A stretch of DNA of 64,000 nt from 73-13 sp035556075 (GCA_035556075.1 DATMFQ010000041.1:11569-75568); one strand, 5' to 3'. Shown: positions 15,889 through 25,598, numbered from the stretch's first letter. Translations and numbers: made by a program. Notes: a model not told the origin generated them from the letters alone.

Positions 15889-16860
15889 ATGGTCGACGAG
15901 ATCCACACCCCCGTCCTCCTCGAGCGCACGCTCGAGCTGCTGTCGCCCGCGCTCGGGCGCGACGGCGCCACCGTCCTTGACGGCACCCTCGGCATGGGCG
16001 GCCACGCGGCGGCGATGCTCCGTGCCTTCCCCGGACTCCGGGTCATCGGCATCGACCGCGACCAGGATGCGATCGCGATCGCCCGGCAGCGGCTGGCCTT
16101 CGCGGCCGATCGGGTGACGATCGTCCACGCGGTGTACGACGAGATCGCGCTCGCGCTGCGCACCGCCGGGGTCGACCGCGTCGCGGGCGTGCTGCTCGAC
16201 CTCGGCGTCTCCTCGCTGCAGCTCGACGAGGCCGAGCGAGGCTTCGCCTACTCGCGCGACGCGCCGCTGGACATGCGCATGGATCGCAGCAGCGGGCCGA
16301 CCGCGGCGACCATCATCGCGGAGTACACGGAGGGGCAGCTCCGGCGCATCTTCGAGGAATACGGCGAGGAGAAGCTCTCGCGCCGGTACGCCCAGCGGAT
16401 CGTCGCCTCCCGCGAAGCTGAGCCGATCCTCACGAGCGCGCGGCTCGTCGACATCATCACCGAGGCCACCCCCGCGGCGGCCCGCCGGGCGGGACACCCA
16501 GCCAAGCGGGTCTTTCAGGCGCTGCGCATCGAGGTGAACGGCGAGCTCGACGCGCTCCGGCGCGCCATGCCCGCGGCCCTCGACGCCCTCGAGGTCGGTG
16601 GCCGGATCGTCGTCCTCGCGTATCAGTCCCTCGAGGACCGCATCGTCAAGCGTGAGCTCGCCGCCAGGAGCGCCTCGACGGCACCCGCCGGGCTGCCGGT
16701 CGAACTGCCCGAGCACCGGCCGGAATTCCGGCTGCTCGTGCGCGGCGCCGAGCTCGCCGACGACGCCGAGCGCTCCCGGAATCCGCGTGCGACGCCCGTG
16801 CGCCTGCGCGCGGCCGAGCGACTCCGCGAACTCCACCCGACACGTCGGGAGGCGGCATGA
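15889..16860 (+). CDS. rsmH: 16S rRNA (cytosine-1402-N4)-methyltransferase
   Basis: RsmH (MraW) methylates N4 of C1402 in 16S rRNA, fine-tuning the ribosomal P site. The N-terminal HTPVLLERTLELL and the SAM-binding LDGTLGMGGHA (residues 30-40) are typical, followed by GIDRDQDAI, LLDLGVSSLQLD and RGFAYSRDAPLDMRM. The C-terminal part contains AYQSLEDRIVKR. The length of 323 residues is normal. The ATG at 15889 lacks a strong ribosome site. The stop overlaps the next start in ATGA, so ftsL translation is coupled to it. Confidence 0.96.
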   Translation: MVDEIHTPVLLERTLELLSPALGRDGATVLDGTLGMGGHAAAMLRAFPGLRVIGIDRDQDAIAIARQRLAFAADRVTIVHAVYDEIALALRTAGVDRVAGVLLDLGVSSLQLDEAERGFAYSRDAPLDMRMDRSSGPTAATIIAEYTEGQLRRIFEEYGEEKLSRRYAQRIVASREAEPILTSARLVDIITEATPAAARRAGHPAKRVFQALRIEVNGELDALRRAMPAALDALEVGGRIVVLAYQSLEDRIVKRELAARSASTAPAGLPVELPEHRPEFRLLVRGAELADDAERSRNPRATPVRLRAAERLRELHPTRREAA

Positions 16861-17486
16861 ACACGGCACAGGTGCCACGGATCCGCCCAGCCGCACCGCA
16901 GCAGCCGGCGCGGCGCTTCGAGATCGTCACCCCCGCCGCACAGCGCAAGGCCCGCCCCAAGGTCCTCCACGCGATCGTCGCGGTGGTTGGGGCGCTCGCC
17001 ATCGTCGGCCTCCAGCTGCTCATCTCCATCTGGATCACGGGAGGGCAGTACCGCATCGCGGAGCTCCAGGACGAGCAGCGCGCGCTCGTGCGCCAGGCGG
17101 AGTCGCTCAGCGAGCAGCTCGAGATCCGCGGCTCGACCCAGTACCTCGGCTACGCGGCGACGAGCCTCGGCATGGTGCCTGCGCGCTCGCTCTTCACCCT
17201 CGACATGTCGACCGGGAGCTACTTCGCGCTGCCGGGCACGAGCGACGTCCTCGGCTGTGCCGGTGGCTGCGGCCTCGCGGCGAACGAGCTCGTCAAAGGT
17301 CTGCCGCTGCCGCAGCGCCCGAGCGCCGCGGCAGCCGCTGAACCGGCCGCTGCGGGAACCGCGGATCCGGGTGCCGGGGAGGCCGCGGATGCCGCCGTGC
17401 CGACGATTCCCGGCGCCGAGCCGGAGACGGTTGACCCGGATGTGCCAGTCGCTGCCGAGACCCTGCCGGGTGTGGTGACACGATGA
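16857..17486 (+). CDS. ftsL: FtsL-like bitopic division protein
   Basis: This occupies the ftsL position between rsmH and ftsI. A basic cytoplasmic N-terminus of about 37 residues is followed by one transmembrane helix (about 38-62, LHAIVAVVGALAIVGLQLL...). A short coiled-coil-like segment follows (YRIAELQDEQRALVRQAESL). The remaining half is a low-complexity Ala/Pro/Glu tail, as in other actinobacterial FtsL-like proteins, and contains CAGGCG with two cysteines. FtsL joins FtsQ and FtsB in the divisome and activates FtsW-FtsI. Sequence conservation is low, so the call rests on position and topology. The start overlaps the rsmH stop by four bases. Confidence 0.8.
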   Translation: MNTAQVPRIRPAAPQQPARRFEIVTPAAQRKARPKVLHAIVAVVGALAIVGLQLLISIWITGGQYRIAELQDEQRALVRQAESLSEQLEIRGSTQYLGYAATSLGMVPARSLFTLDMSTGSYFALPGTSDVLGCAGGCGLAANELVKGLPLPQRPSAAAAAEPAAAGTADPGAGEAADAAVPTIPGAEPETVDPDVPVAAETLPGVVTR

Positions 17487-17496
17487 GGCCGTGCCC

Positions 17497-19236
17497 GTGA
17501 CCCGACCCGATACCAGCCGCACGGCCCGCCGCGCGGGGGCTCGGGCCATCAGTGTCCTCGTCATCGTCGCGATCGTCGTCATCGCATTCGTCGTGCGGCT
17601 CGTCGATATCCAGGTCGTCTCGGCCGCGACGTACACGGACGAGGCGAAGGACCGGCGGGCGCTCGAGGCGACCGTCTACGGCACCCGGGGAGACATCCTC
17701 GACACGAATGGGCAGGTGCTCGCCGACAGCGTCGAGCGCTACGACATCACCGTGTCACCTCGCGTCGCGCTCGGCTACACCGACATGAACGGTCCCGTCG
17801 AGCCGTACCTGGCGGGCATCGCCTCCGTGACGGGACAGAGCGTCGCCGAGCTCGATGCGACCCTCCGGGCCGACCCCGACTCCGACTATGCCGTGCTGTC
17901 GAAGGGACTCACGCTCGACGAGTACCTTGCCGTGCACGAGCTCGGCATTCCCTGGGTCATTGGCGTCCGCGTCCCCGGGCGGACCTACCCGAACGGGGCG
18001 ATCGCGGGCAACATCGTCGGCTTCCTTGGCACCGACGAGCCGCTCGCCGGCATCGAGCAGATGATGGATCAATGCCTCGCCGGACAGGACGGGCTCGTCA
18101 GCTATGAGCGCGGTGCGGACGGTGTCCGACTGCCGGACACCGAGGTCGTCGAGGTCGACGCGGTCGACGGCGCTGACGTCACGCTGACGATCGACCGCGA
18201 CCTGCAGTGGACGGTCATGGAGCGCCTCGCCGCCGGGGTGAGCATGACCGGGGCCGAATGGGGGCAGGCGATCGTCGTGCGCATCGCCGACGGCGCCATC
18301 ATGTCGCTCGCGGACTGGCCCACCTTCGACCCGAACGAGTTCCAGACCGCGACGGTCACCGGGTCCCGCGCCTTCACGACCCCGTATGAGCCGGGCTCGA
18401 TCATGAAGCCGATCACCTTCGCGCTGCTGCTGGACCAGCGGGCGATGGCCCCTGAAACCCCGGTCGATGCCACCTGGATCCAGGACTACGGCGAGGGTGG
18501 CACGCTGTACGACTTCGGCTGGCACCCCGCCGATCTGACCGCGGCCGGCGTGCTCGCGATCTCCTCGAATACCGGCACGGCAAACCTCGCCCAGCTCATC
18601 CCGGACGAGCTGCGTCGGCAGTACATGCTCAACTTCGGTCTCGGCGATGTCACCGACGTGCATTTCCCCGGCGAATCCGCGGGCATTCTCGGTGAGTACT
18701 GGGACGAACGCACGCGGCTCAACGTCTCCTTCGGTGCGGGCATCGCCACGACGATCATGCAGATCGCCGGCGCCTATGTCGGGATCGGCAATGACGGGCT
18801 GCGCCTGCCCCTCAAACTGGTCGAGAACTGCACCTACCCCGACGGCACCGTCGTCGAGCCCGAGCGTGCCGAGCCGATCCAGGTCATCGACCAGTACGCG
18901 GCGCACACGACGATCGATCTCATGGAAGGGGTCCAGGCCTACTACCTCGGCACCGGCACCGATGTGGACCTGCCCGGGTACCGACTCGCCGTGAAGTCCG
19001 GCACCGCGACCGTCGCTGAGGGCGGCGTGTACGGCGACAAGTCGACCGTCTCCTACGTCGGCCTCGCCCCGGCCGAGGACCCGGAATACATCGTCGTCAC
19101 CTCGCTCGGCCTGCCCTACGGCGGCACCTCCGATCTGGCTGCCCCAGTGATGCGCGACATCATGTCGCATACACTCACGCGGTACCGTGTGCCCCCGTCG
19201 ACCGGTGAGCGCACCCACTACTCCCTCTACTGGTAG
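17497..19236 (+). CDS. ftsI: peptidoglycan transpeptidase FtsI (PBP3 / PbpB)
   Basis: FtsI is the class B penicillin-binding protein that cross-links septal peptidoglycan with FtsW. An N-terminal membrane helix lies at about residues 17-38, then the PBP dimerisation domain starting GTRGDILDTNGQVLADS. The transpeptidase domain has all three active-site motifs: SIMK (with EPGS before it), SSN in AISSNTGTANL, and KSGTATVAEGG. No PASTA domain follows. I prefer GTG 17497 because GAGG at 17485-17488 lies eight bases upstream; GTG 17491 is only two bases from it. The next gene is murF, seven bases after the stop, with no murE between them, which is unusual for an actinobacterial dcw cluster. Confidence 0.95.
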   Translation: MTRPDTSRTARRAGARAISVLVIVAIVVIAFVVRLVDIQVVSAATYTDEAKDRRALEATVYGTRGDILDTNGQVLADSVERYDITVSPRVALGYTDMNGPVEPYLAGIASVTGQSVAELDATLRADPDSDYAVLSKGLTLDEYLAVHELGIPWVIGVRVPGRTYPNGAIAGNIVGFLGTDEPLAGIEQMMDQCLAGQDGLVSYERGADGVRLPDTEVVEVDAVDGADVTLTIDRDLQWTVMERLAAGVSMTGAEWGQAIVVRIADGAIMSLADWPTFDPNEFQTATVTGSRAFTTPYEPGSIMKPITFALLLDQRAMAPETPVDATWIQDYGEGGTLYDFGWHPADLTAAGVLAISSNTGTANLAQLIPDELRRQYMLNFGLGDVTDVHFPGESAGILGEYWDERTRLNVSFGAGIATTIMQIAGAYVGIGNDGLRLPLKLVENCTYPDGTVVEPERAEPIQVIDQYAAHTTIDLMEGVQAYYLGTGTDVDLPGYRLAVKSGTATVAEGGVYGDKSTVSYVGLAPAEDPEYIVVTSLGLPYGGTSDLAAPVMRDIMSHTLTRYRVPPSTGERTHYSLYW

Positions 19237-19243
19237 GCCAGGC

Positions 19244-20647
19244 ATGATTCGATTGCGCACCGCGGAGATCGCCGCGATCGTCGGCGGCACGCTGCATGGC
19301 GATGGCGCTCGCCTCGTGACGGGGGAGGTGCAGACGGACTCACGGCGGGTGGGCGACGGCGACGTCTTCATCGCCATGCCGGGCGAGGTCACCGATGGGC
19401 ACCGTTTCGCCGCCGCCGCCGTGACGGCCGGGGCGAGCCTCGTCATCGCCGAGCAACCGCTCGAGCTGGACGTCCCGGTCATCGTCGTCCCGCGTGGCCT
19501 CGACGCGCTCTGGTCGCTCGCCCGCGAGGTCGTCGCCCGCGTGCGCGCCGCCGGCGGGCTGCGCATCGTCTCGGTGACCGGGTCAAACGGCAAGACGACC
19601 ACGAAGAATCTGCTCCGCGCCGCGCTGTCGGCCGCGGGTGCGACCGTCGCCCCCGTCGGCTCCTTCAACAACCACGTCGGCACCCCCATGACGATGCTGC
19701 GTGTGACGTCCGACACCCGGTACCTCGTCCTCGAGCTCGGTGCCGACGCCGAGGGGGAGATCGCGGCCATGACGACGCTCGCGGTGCCCGACGTCGCGAT
19801 CGTGCTCAAGGTCGGGACCGCGCACATCGGCGAATTCGGGGGGCAGGCCGCCATCGCGCGGGCAAAATCCGAGCTCGTCCAACCACTGCCGACCGACGCC
19901 GTCGCGGTGCTCAACCGGGATGACCCGCTCGTCGCCGCGATGGCGGCGCAGACCCAGGCCCGCATCGTCTGGTTCGCGCCGGACGGCATTGGCGCGGACC
20001 CGGCGACCTGGTCGGCGGGCCCACGCAGCATCGATCTTGCGGGCACCGCATTCACCCTGCGTCATGACGGTCAGGAGCGGCAGGTGCGCGTCCCCATCAT
20101 CGGCGAGCACCACGTCGCGAACGCGCTCGCCGCGCTCGCCGCCACCGTCGAGCTCGGCGTCGACCTTGACACGGCCATCGCGGCCATCGCCGAGCTGCCG
20201 GAGGTCGAGCGCTGGCGGATGGAGGTGCTGCCCGCCCCGGGGGGCTGGACCGTCATCAACGACGCGTACAACGCGAGTCCCGAGTCGATGGCCGCAGCGC
20301 TGCGCACCCTCGCCGAGCTCACCCGAGGGCGCTCCCGCGCGATCGCGGTGCTCGGGGAGATGGCGGAGCTCGGGGACTGGGGCCTCGAGGCCCACGACCA
20401 GATCGGTCGCCAGGTCGTGCGGCTCAATGTCGATCGGCTGCTCGTCGTCGGAGTGCGGGCGCGGGCGATGCACCTCGCCGCGGTGCAGGAAGGCTCCTGG
20501 GGCGGAGAGTCGATCCACGTCGACACGCCCGACGAGGCCTACGATGTGCTCCGTGGACTGCTCGAGCCTGGTGACGTCGTGCTCGTGAAGTCGTCGAACT
20601 CGGCCGGGCTCCGGCTCCTCGGCGACCGGCTGGCGGACCGGCCGTGA
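19244..20647 (+). CDS. murF: UDP-MurNAc-tripeptide--D-Ala-D-Ala ligase
   Basis: MurF adds the D-Ala-D-Ala dipeptide to complete the UDP-MurNAc-pentapeptide. The ATP loop VTGSNGKTTTKNLL is at about residues 112-125, with SFNNHVGTPMT, IIGEHHVANALAA and the MurF hallmark NDAYNASPESM. The C-terminal domain ends with VLVKSSNSAGLRLLGDRL. It is 467 residues long. The ATG at 19244 has only a weak AGG upstream, so translational coupling to ftsI is likely. The stop overlaps the mraY start (GTGA). I checked for MurE features and found none, so this is MurF and not a fused or misnamed MurE. Confidence 0.96.
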   Translation: MIRLRTAEIAAIVGGTLHGDGARLVTGEVQTDSRRVGDGDVFIAMPGEVTDGHRFAAAAVTAGASLVIAEQPLELDVPVIVVPRGLDALWSLAREVVARVRAAGGLRIVSVTGSNGKTTTKNLLRAALSAAGATVAPVGSFNNHVGTPMTMLRVTSDTRYLVLELGADAEGEIAAMTTLAVPDVAIVLKVGTAHIGEFGGQAAIARAKSELVQPLPTDAVAVLNRDDPLVAAMAAQTQARIVWFAPDGIGADPATWSAGPRSIDLAGTAFTLRHDGQERQVRVPIIGEHHVANALAALAATVELGVDLDTAIAAIAELPEVERWRMEVLPAPGGWTVINDAYNASPESMAAALRTLAELTRGRSRAIAVLGEMAELGDWGLEAHDQIGRQVVRLNVDRLLVVGVRARAMHLAAVQEGSWGGESIHVDTPDEAYDVLRGLLEPGDVVLVKSSNSAGLRLLGDRLADRP

Positions 20648-21744
20648 TCGCCCTCCTCTTTGCTGCCGCGATCGCGTTCCTGTTCACGATCATCTGCACA
20701 CCACTGTTCGCCAAGCTCTTCCGTCGGATCGGCTGGGGGCAGTACATCAACGCGGACGGCCCACACACCCACGCGGTCAAGCGCGGCACCCCGACGATGG
20801 GCGGGCTCGTCTTCATCGTGGGTGCAGGGATCGGCTATCTCCTCGCGCACCTCATCGCCGGGGATCACGCGACGATCTCGGGGCTCCTGGTCTTCTATCT
20901 CATGGTGGGGCTGGGCATCGTCGGGTTCATCGATGACTTCATCAAGACGCATCGGCGGCGCAGCCTCGGGCTGAGTCCGCTCGGGAAGGTCATCGGCCAG
21001 GTCGTCGTGGCGGGCGGCTTCGCGGCGCTCGCCCTCAACTTCCGGGATGAGAACGGCCTGACCCCGGCCTCAACGATGATCTCCGGGCTGCGGGACATCG
21101 CCTGGCTCGATCTCGCCACCTTCGGGATCGTCATCGGTGCGTTGCTGTTCACCGCGTGGGTCACGCTCATCATCGTTGGCACGTCCAACGGGGTGAACCT
21201 CACCGATGGACTTGACGGGCTCGCGACGGGCTCCTCCATTTTCGCCTTCATCGCCTACATCGTCATCTGCTTCTGGCAGCTGCAGCAGTGGTGCTACGGC
21301 GCGAGCGACCGCATCGTCCTCGAGGCGTGCTACGAGGTGCGCGACCCGCTCGACCTTGCGGTCGCGGCCTCGGCGATCGTCGGTGCGCTCATCGGCTTCC
21401 TCTGGTACAACACCTCGCCCGCCCAGATCTTCATGGGCGACACCGGCTCGCTCGCCCTCGGCGGCGGGCTCGCCGCCCTCGCGGTGCTGAGCCGCACCGA
21501 GCTCCTGCTCGTCCTCATCGGCGGCCTCTTCGTCATCGAGGCCGGCTCGGTCATCATGCAGCGCACCTACTTCAAGCTCACCCGCGGCAAACGCATCCTC
21601 AAGGCCAGTCCGTTGCATCACCATTTCGAGATGCTCGGCTGGGGCGAGGTGACCGTGGTCGTGCGCTTCTGGATCATCACGGCCCTGTTCGTCGGCGGCG
21701 CCGTCGGGCTCTTCTACCTCGAGTGGGCGACGAGGGCACTGTGA
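20644..21744 (+). CDS. mraY: phospho-MurNAc-pentapeptide-transferase
   Basis: MraY transfers phospho-MurNAc-pentapeptide to undecaprenyl phosphate, making lipid I in the membrane. The protein is 366 residues with about ten transmembrane helices. Signature segments are HTHAVKRGTPTMGGLVFI, FIDDFIKTHRRRSLGL, NLTDGLDGLATGS, MGDTGSLALGG and the His-rich SPLHHHFEMLGWGE. The GTG start overlaps the murF stop by four bases and the stop overlaps the murD start by four bases, so expression is tightly coupled. Confidence 0.97.
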   Translation: MIALLFAAAIAFLFTIICTPLFAKLFRRIGWGQYINADGPHTHAVKRGTPTMGGLVFIVGAGIGYLLAHLIAGDHATISGLLVFYLMVGLGIVGFIDDFIKTHRRRSLGLSPLGKVIGQVVVAGGFAALALNFRDENGLTPASTMISGLRDIAWLDLATFGIVIGALLFTAWVTLIIVGTSNGVNLTDGLDGLATGSSIFAFIAYIVICFWQLQQWCYGASDRIVLEACYEVRDPLDLAVAASAIVGALIGFLWYNTSPAQIFMGDTGSLALGGGLAALAVLSRTELLLVLIGGLFVIEAGSVIMQRTYFKLTRGKRILKASPLHHHFEMLGWGEVTVVVRFWIITALFVGGAVGLFYLEWATRAL

Positions 21745-23258
21745 GCCGACTCGACGCGCTGACGTCTTGGTCGAGTGACTGGTCTGGGCTCCGGGTCGCG
21801 GTGCTCGGCCTCGGCGCGACAGGGTTCGCAGTGGCCGACACGCTCGCCGAGCTGGGTGCGCGCCTCCTCGTCGTCACCGAGCAGCCGGATGAGACCCGGG
21901 CTGCGATTCTCGAGGTGCTGGCGGTGCCGGTCGTGGTCGCGCCACGTGACGAGGTGCCGGCCGCGCTGACGGATCTCGACCCGGAACTCGTGGTTGTCTC
22001 GCCCGGCTACCGCCCGGATCACCCGCTGCTGGCCTGGGCCGCGGCGCGCGGGATACCGGCGTGGGGCGATATCGAGCTGGCCTGGCGGCTGCGCGACAAG
22101 GTCCGCGCCGCGGACTGGATCACCGTGACGGGGACGAATGGCAAGACGACGACGACGCGACTGACCGCGCAGCTGCTTCGCGAGGCAGGAATGCGGGTGG
22201 CCGACGTCGGCAACATCGGCATCCCGGTCCTCGACGCGATCCGCGACCCCGAGGGCTTCGACGTGCTCGTCGTCGAGCTGTCGAGCTTCCAGCTGCACCG
22301 GCTGCCGATCACCGGCCCGGGCGCCCCCCACCCGCTCGCCAGTGTCTGCCTCAATCTCGCGGACGACCACGTCGACTGGCACGGGAGTCGCGAGGCGTAC
22401 GCCGCGGCGAAGGGCAGGGTCTACGCGAACACCCGTGTCGCCTGTGTCTACAACAGGGCGGATGCCCGGACCATGCGCATGGTCGAGGACGCCGAGGTCG
22501 AGGAGGGCTGCCGAGCGATCGGCTTCGGCCTCGGGGTGCCGGGGCCCAGCGATGTCGGCATCGTCGACGGCATCCTCGTCGACCGCGCATTCCTCGATGC
22601 TCGCCGCGACCGGGCGCTCGAGCTCACCACGGTCGCCGAGCTCGAGGCACGGGGTCTGGGGAGTCCGCATCTGACGGCGAACGTACTCGCGGCCGCGGCG
22701 CTCGCCCGAGCCGCGGGGGCGAGCCCGGCCGAGGTCCACGACGGGATTGCGAGCTTCACCCTCGATCCGCATCGCACCCAGCTCATCGCGACCGTCGACG
22801 ACATCGCCTGGGTCGACGACTCCAAGGCGACGAACCCCCACGCCGCCGACGCGGCGTTGCGGGCCTTTCGATCCGTCGTGTGGATCGTCGGCGGGCTCAC
22901 GAAGGGGGTGGACCTCGGCGAACTCATCGGCCAGCATGCCGCGCGGCTGCGTGCCGTGGTCGTCGTCGGCGCCGAGCGCACGGACGTGCTCGGCGCGCTT
23001 GCGCGACACGCGCCAGGGGTCAGGGTCCTCGAGATCATCGCGGGGGAGGATGTCGATGTGATGCCGGAGGCCGTCCGGCTGGCGTCCAGTGTCGCCGAGT
23101 CCGGTGACACGGTGCTCCTGTCGCCGGCCGCCGCGTCGATGGACCAGTTCCTCGACTATGCGGATCGCGGTCGGCGTTTTGCCCAGGCCGTCACGGATGC
23201 ACTTGGAGCGGGAGGCGAGCATGGTGGGCAGCCCGCGCGACCGCACGAGTCAGCCTGA
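21741..23258 (+). CDS. murD: UDP-MurNAc-L-Ala--D-Glu ligase
   Basis: MurD adds D-glutamate to UDP-MurNAc-L-alanine in the cytoplasm. The N-terminal Rossmann part starts LRVAVLGLGATGFAVADTL, the ATP loop VTGTNGKTTTTRLTAQLL lies near residues 128-145, and LNLADDHVDWHGS and WVDDSKATNPHAAD are typical of the family. It is 505 residues long, slightly longer than the usual 450-490. The GTG at 21741 overlaps the mraY stop (GTGA). Its 3' end overlaps ftsW by 38 bases. Confidence 0.96.
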   Translation: MSRLDALTSWSSDWSGLRVAVLGLGATGFAVADTLAELGARLLVVTEQPDETRAAILEVLAVPVVVAPRDEVPAALTDLDPELVVVSPGYRPDHPLLAWAAARGIPAWGDIELAWRLRDKVRAADWITVTGTNGKTTTTRLTAQLLREAGMRVADVGNIGIPVLDAIRDPEGFDVLVVELSSFQLHRLPITGPGAPHPLASVCLNLADDHVDWHGSREAYAAAKGRVYANTRVACVYNRADARTMRMVEDAEVEEGCRAIGFGLGVPGPSDVGIVDGILVDRAFLDARRDRALELTTVAELEARGLGSPHLTANVLAAAALARAAGASPAEVHDGIASFTLDPHRTQLIATVDDIAWVDDSKATNPHAADAALRAFRSVVWIVGGLTKGVDLGELIGQHAARLRAVVVVGAERTDVLGALARHAPGVRVLEIIAGEDVDVMPEAVRLASSVAESGDTVLLSPAAASMDQFLDYADRGRRFAQAVTDALGAGGEHGGQPARPHESA

Positions 23259-24483
23259 GCAGGCGTCCCCGCGCCGCGGCTTCGCCGCGATCGTGCCGCT
23301 CGGCCGATTCTTCGCCGTCGGGCATCGCGATGCGCTCATGCTGTTTGGCACGACCGTGCTCCTCGTCGGGGTCGGGCTCATCATGGTGCTGTCGGCGTCC
23401 GCGGTCGAGGAGCAGGCGGCGTCAGGCGATCCCTTCAACCGGGTGATGCGCCAAGCGGTGTTTGCCGCGCTCGGTCTCCCGATGATGCTCATCGCCAGCC
23501 GAGCCCCCATCACGTTCTGGAAGCGATGGGCGTGGCCGGCGATCCTCGTCGGCATCGGTCTCCAGTTGCTCGTCTTCGTCCCCGGCATCGGCTTCGGCTA
23601 CGGCGGCAACCAGAACTGGATCCAGATCGGCGACTTCACCCTGCAGCCGTCGGAGTTCGTCAAGCTCGCGCTCATCGTCTGGATCGCCTCGATCCTCGCA
23701 CCGCGCATTGGCGAGCTCGGAGACCTGCGACGACTCATGATGCCAGTCGTGCCGATCGCGGGCGCCGCGATCGGCCTCGTGCTGCTCGGCAAGGACCTCG
23801 GCACCGTGCTCATCATGGTGCTCATCGTGTTCGCCTGCGCGTTCTTCGCAGGCGCCAGGCTCTGGCACCTGCTCGTCGGCGGCCTCCTCATGACGATCGT
23901 CGCGATCCTCGTCGCGATGACGAGCTCGTCCCGCGTGAGCCGCATCACGTCGTTTCTCCAGGGCTGCGACTCGAGCGACTACGCGGGCACCTGCTGGCAG
24001 GTGTATCAGGGGATGTTCGCCCTCGCCAACGGTGGCATTTTCGGCGTCGGCCTCGGCAACTCGCACGCCAAGTGGAACTGGCTCCCGGAGGCCGACTCCG
24101 ACTACATCTTTGCGATCATCGGCGAGGAACTCGGGCTCATCGGGTGCGCGGTCGTGCTCGGGATCTTCGTCATCCTCGCGATCACCCTCGCTCGGATCCT
24201 CCGGCGGGCCGAGGATCCCTTCGCGCGGATCGTCACGGGCGGCGTGCTCGTGTGGGTCGTCGGCCAGGCCTTCGTCAACATCGCGGTCGTGCTCGGCCTC
24301 CTCCCGGTGCTCGGCGTCCCACTGCCGCTCATCTCGGCCGGCGGCTCCTCGCTGCTCGCGGTGCTCATCGCGCTCGGCGTCGTCATGTCATTCACCCGAT
24401 CGCGGCCGAGCGCGGCACAGGTCGCCGCCAGGTCCCGGGCGACCACCGCGCACCAGAGCGTCCGGGGGACGCGCGGCCGATGA
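23221..24483 (+). CDS. ftsW: peptidoglycan glycosyltransferase FtsW
   Basis: FtsW is the SEDS-family polymerase that makes septal glycan strands from lipid II together with FtsI. About ten transmembrane helices are visible after a 35-residue basic N-terminus. The SEDS signature includes GGNQNWIQIGDFTLQPSEF, LPEADSDYIFAIIGEELG and the C-terminal LGVPLPLISAGGSSLL. It has 420 residues. The ATG at 23221 has a fine GGGAGG site six bases upstream and lies inside the end of murD (38-base overlap). The stop overlaps the murG start in ATGA. Confidence 0.95.
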   Translation: MVGSPRDRTSQPEQASPRRGFAAIVPLGRFFAVGHRDALMLFGTTVLLVGVGLIMVLSASAVEEQAASGDPFNRVMRQAVFAALGLPMMLIASRAPITFWKRWAWPAILVGIGLQLLVFVPGIGFGYGGNQNWIQIGDFTLQPSEFVKLALIVWIASILAPRIGELGDLRRLMMPVVPIAGAAIGLVLLGKDLGTVLIMVLIVFACAFFAGARLWHLLVGGLLMTIVAILVAMTSSSRVSRITSFLQGCDSSDYAGTCWQVYQGMFALANGGIFGVGLGNSHAKWNWLPEADSDYIFAIIGEELGLIGCAVVLGIFVILAITLARILRRAEDPFARIVTGGVLVWVVGQAFVNIAVVLGLLPVLGVPLPLISAGGSSLLAVLIALGVVMSFTRSRPSAAQVAARSRATTAHQSVRGTRGR

Positions 24484-25598
24484 CCGTCCACCTCCTGGCC
24501 GGCGGCGGCACGGCAGGGCACGTCAACCCGCTCCTGGCGGTGGCCGACCGGCTCCGGGAGCGCGATGCCACCACGGAGATCCTCATCCTCGGCACCGCCG
24601 AGGGGCTCGAGTCCCGGCTCGTGCCACAGCGCGGCTACGAGCTCGTCACGATCCCGAGACTGCCCATGCCGCGCCGTCCGAGCGCCGCGGCGCTGCGCTT
24701 CCCGGACCGACTGTGGCGCACCGTGCGGGAGGTCGAGCGCCTCATCGATGCCCGCCGCGTCGAGGCAGTATTCGGCGTCGGCGGCTACGCGGCGGCCCCC
24801 GCATACGTCGCGGCGCGCCGCCGCCGGCTGCCGCTCGCGATCCACGAGGCGAATTCGATCCCCGGTTGGGCGAATCGGCTCGGAGCCCGCTGGACCCCCT
24901 ACGTCGGCATCGCGTTTCGGGGGACACCGCTCAAGGGTCGCGGCGGCGTGCCCGCGACGCATGTCGGGCTGCCGCTGCGACCGGAGCTCGAACGCCTCAC
25001 CGCGCCCGGCGCGCGCGCGGCGATGCGGCGGGAGGCGGCCGCCGCATTCGGCCTCGATCCTGACCGTCCGGTCCTCCTCGTGACGGGCGGCTCCTCGGGG
25101 GCCCGCCGCATCAACGAGCAGGTCGTGGCGGCCCTCGATGCGGTGCTGGCGACCGGCTGGCAGGTGCTGCACGCCTCCGGCGGCTTCCGGGCGGCGATCG
25201 GGATCGAGCGTGACGGCTATCGCGCGCTCGAGTACCTGGATCGGATGGATCTCGCGCTCGCGCTCGCCGATCTCGCGCTCGGCCGTGCCGGCACCGGGAC
25301 GGTGCTCGAGCTCAGCGCGCTCGGGATCCCCGCGGTCTTCGTGCCGTACCCACATGGCAACGGCGAGCAGCGGCGCAATGCCAGTGAGGCGGTCGCGGCG
25401 GGTGGGGCGCTCCTCGTCGCGGACGAGGCCTTCACCGCCGGCTGGCTCCGTGCGGAGCTCGCGCCGCTCCTCGCCGACCCCGCGCGGCGTGCCGTGATGG
25501 CCTCGGCGATCGCCTCGGTCGGGGTCCCGGACGGCACCGCTCGGACCGTCGGGCTCCTCGACGCGGCGCTCAGCCAGCGGCGCGCGCGGGGTGCGTAG
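24480..25598 (+). CDS. murG: UDP-GlcNAc:lipid I GlcNAc transferase
   Basis: MurG converts lipid I to lipid II at the inner face of the membrane. It opens with the loop LLAGGGTAGHVNPLLAVAD, and continues with FGVGGYAAAPAYVAARR, IHEANSIPGWANR, VTGGSSGARRINEQV and the UDP-GlcNAc site GRAGTGTVLELSALGIPAVF followed by HGNGEQRRNA. It has 372 residues. The ATG overlaps the ftsW stop by four bases. Its TAG stop is part of a TAGCAT box before murC. Confidence 0.96.
   Translation: MTVHLLAGGGTAGHVNPLLAVADRLRERDATTEILILGTAEGLESRLVPQRGYELVTIPRLPMPRRPSAAALRFPDRLWRTVREVERLIDARRVEAVFGVGGYAAAPAYVAARRRRLPLAIHEANSIPGWANRLGARWTPYVGIAFRGTPLKGRGGVPATHVGLPLRPELERLTAPGARAAMRREAAAAFGLDPDRPVLLVTGGSSGARRINEQVVAALDAVLATGWQVLHASGGFRAAIGIERDGYRALEYLDRMDLALALADLALGRAGTGTVLELSALGIPAVFVPYPHGNGEQRRNASEAVAAGGALLVADEAFTAGWLRAELAPLLADPARRAVMASAIASVGVPDGTARTVGLLDAALSQRRARGA

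Noticed and set aside
18990..19243. A broken or short murE between ftsI and murF
   Set aside because: Only seven bases separate the two genes and the FtsI C-terminus is complete, so no remnant exists here.
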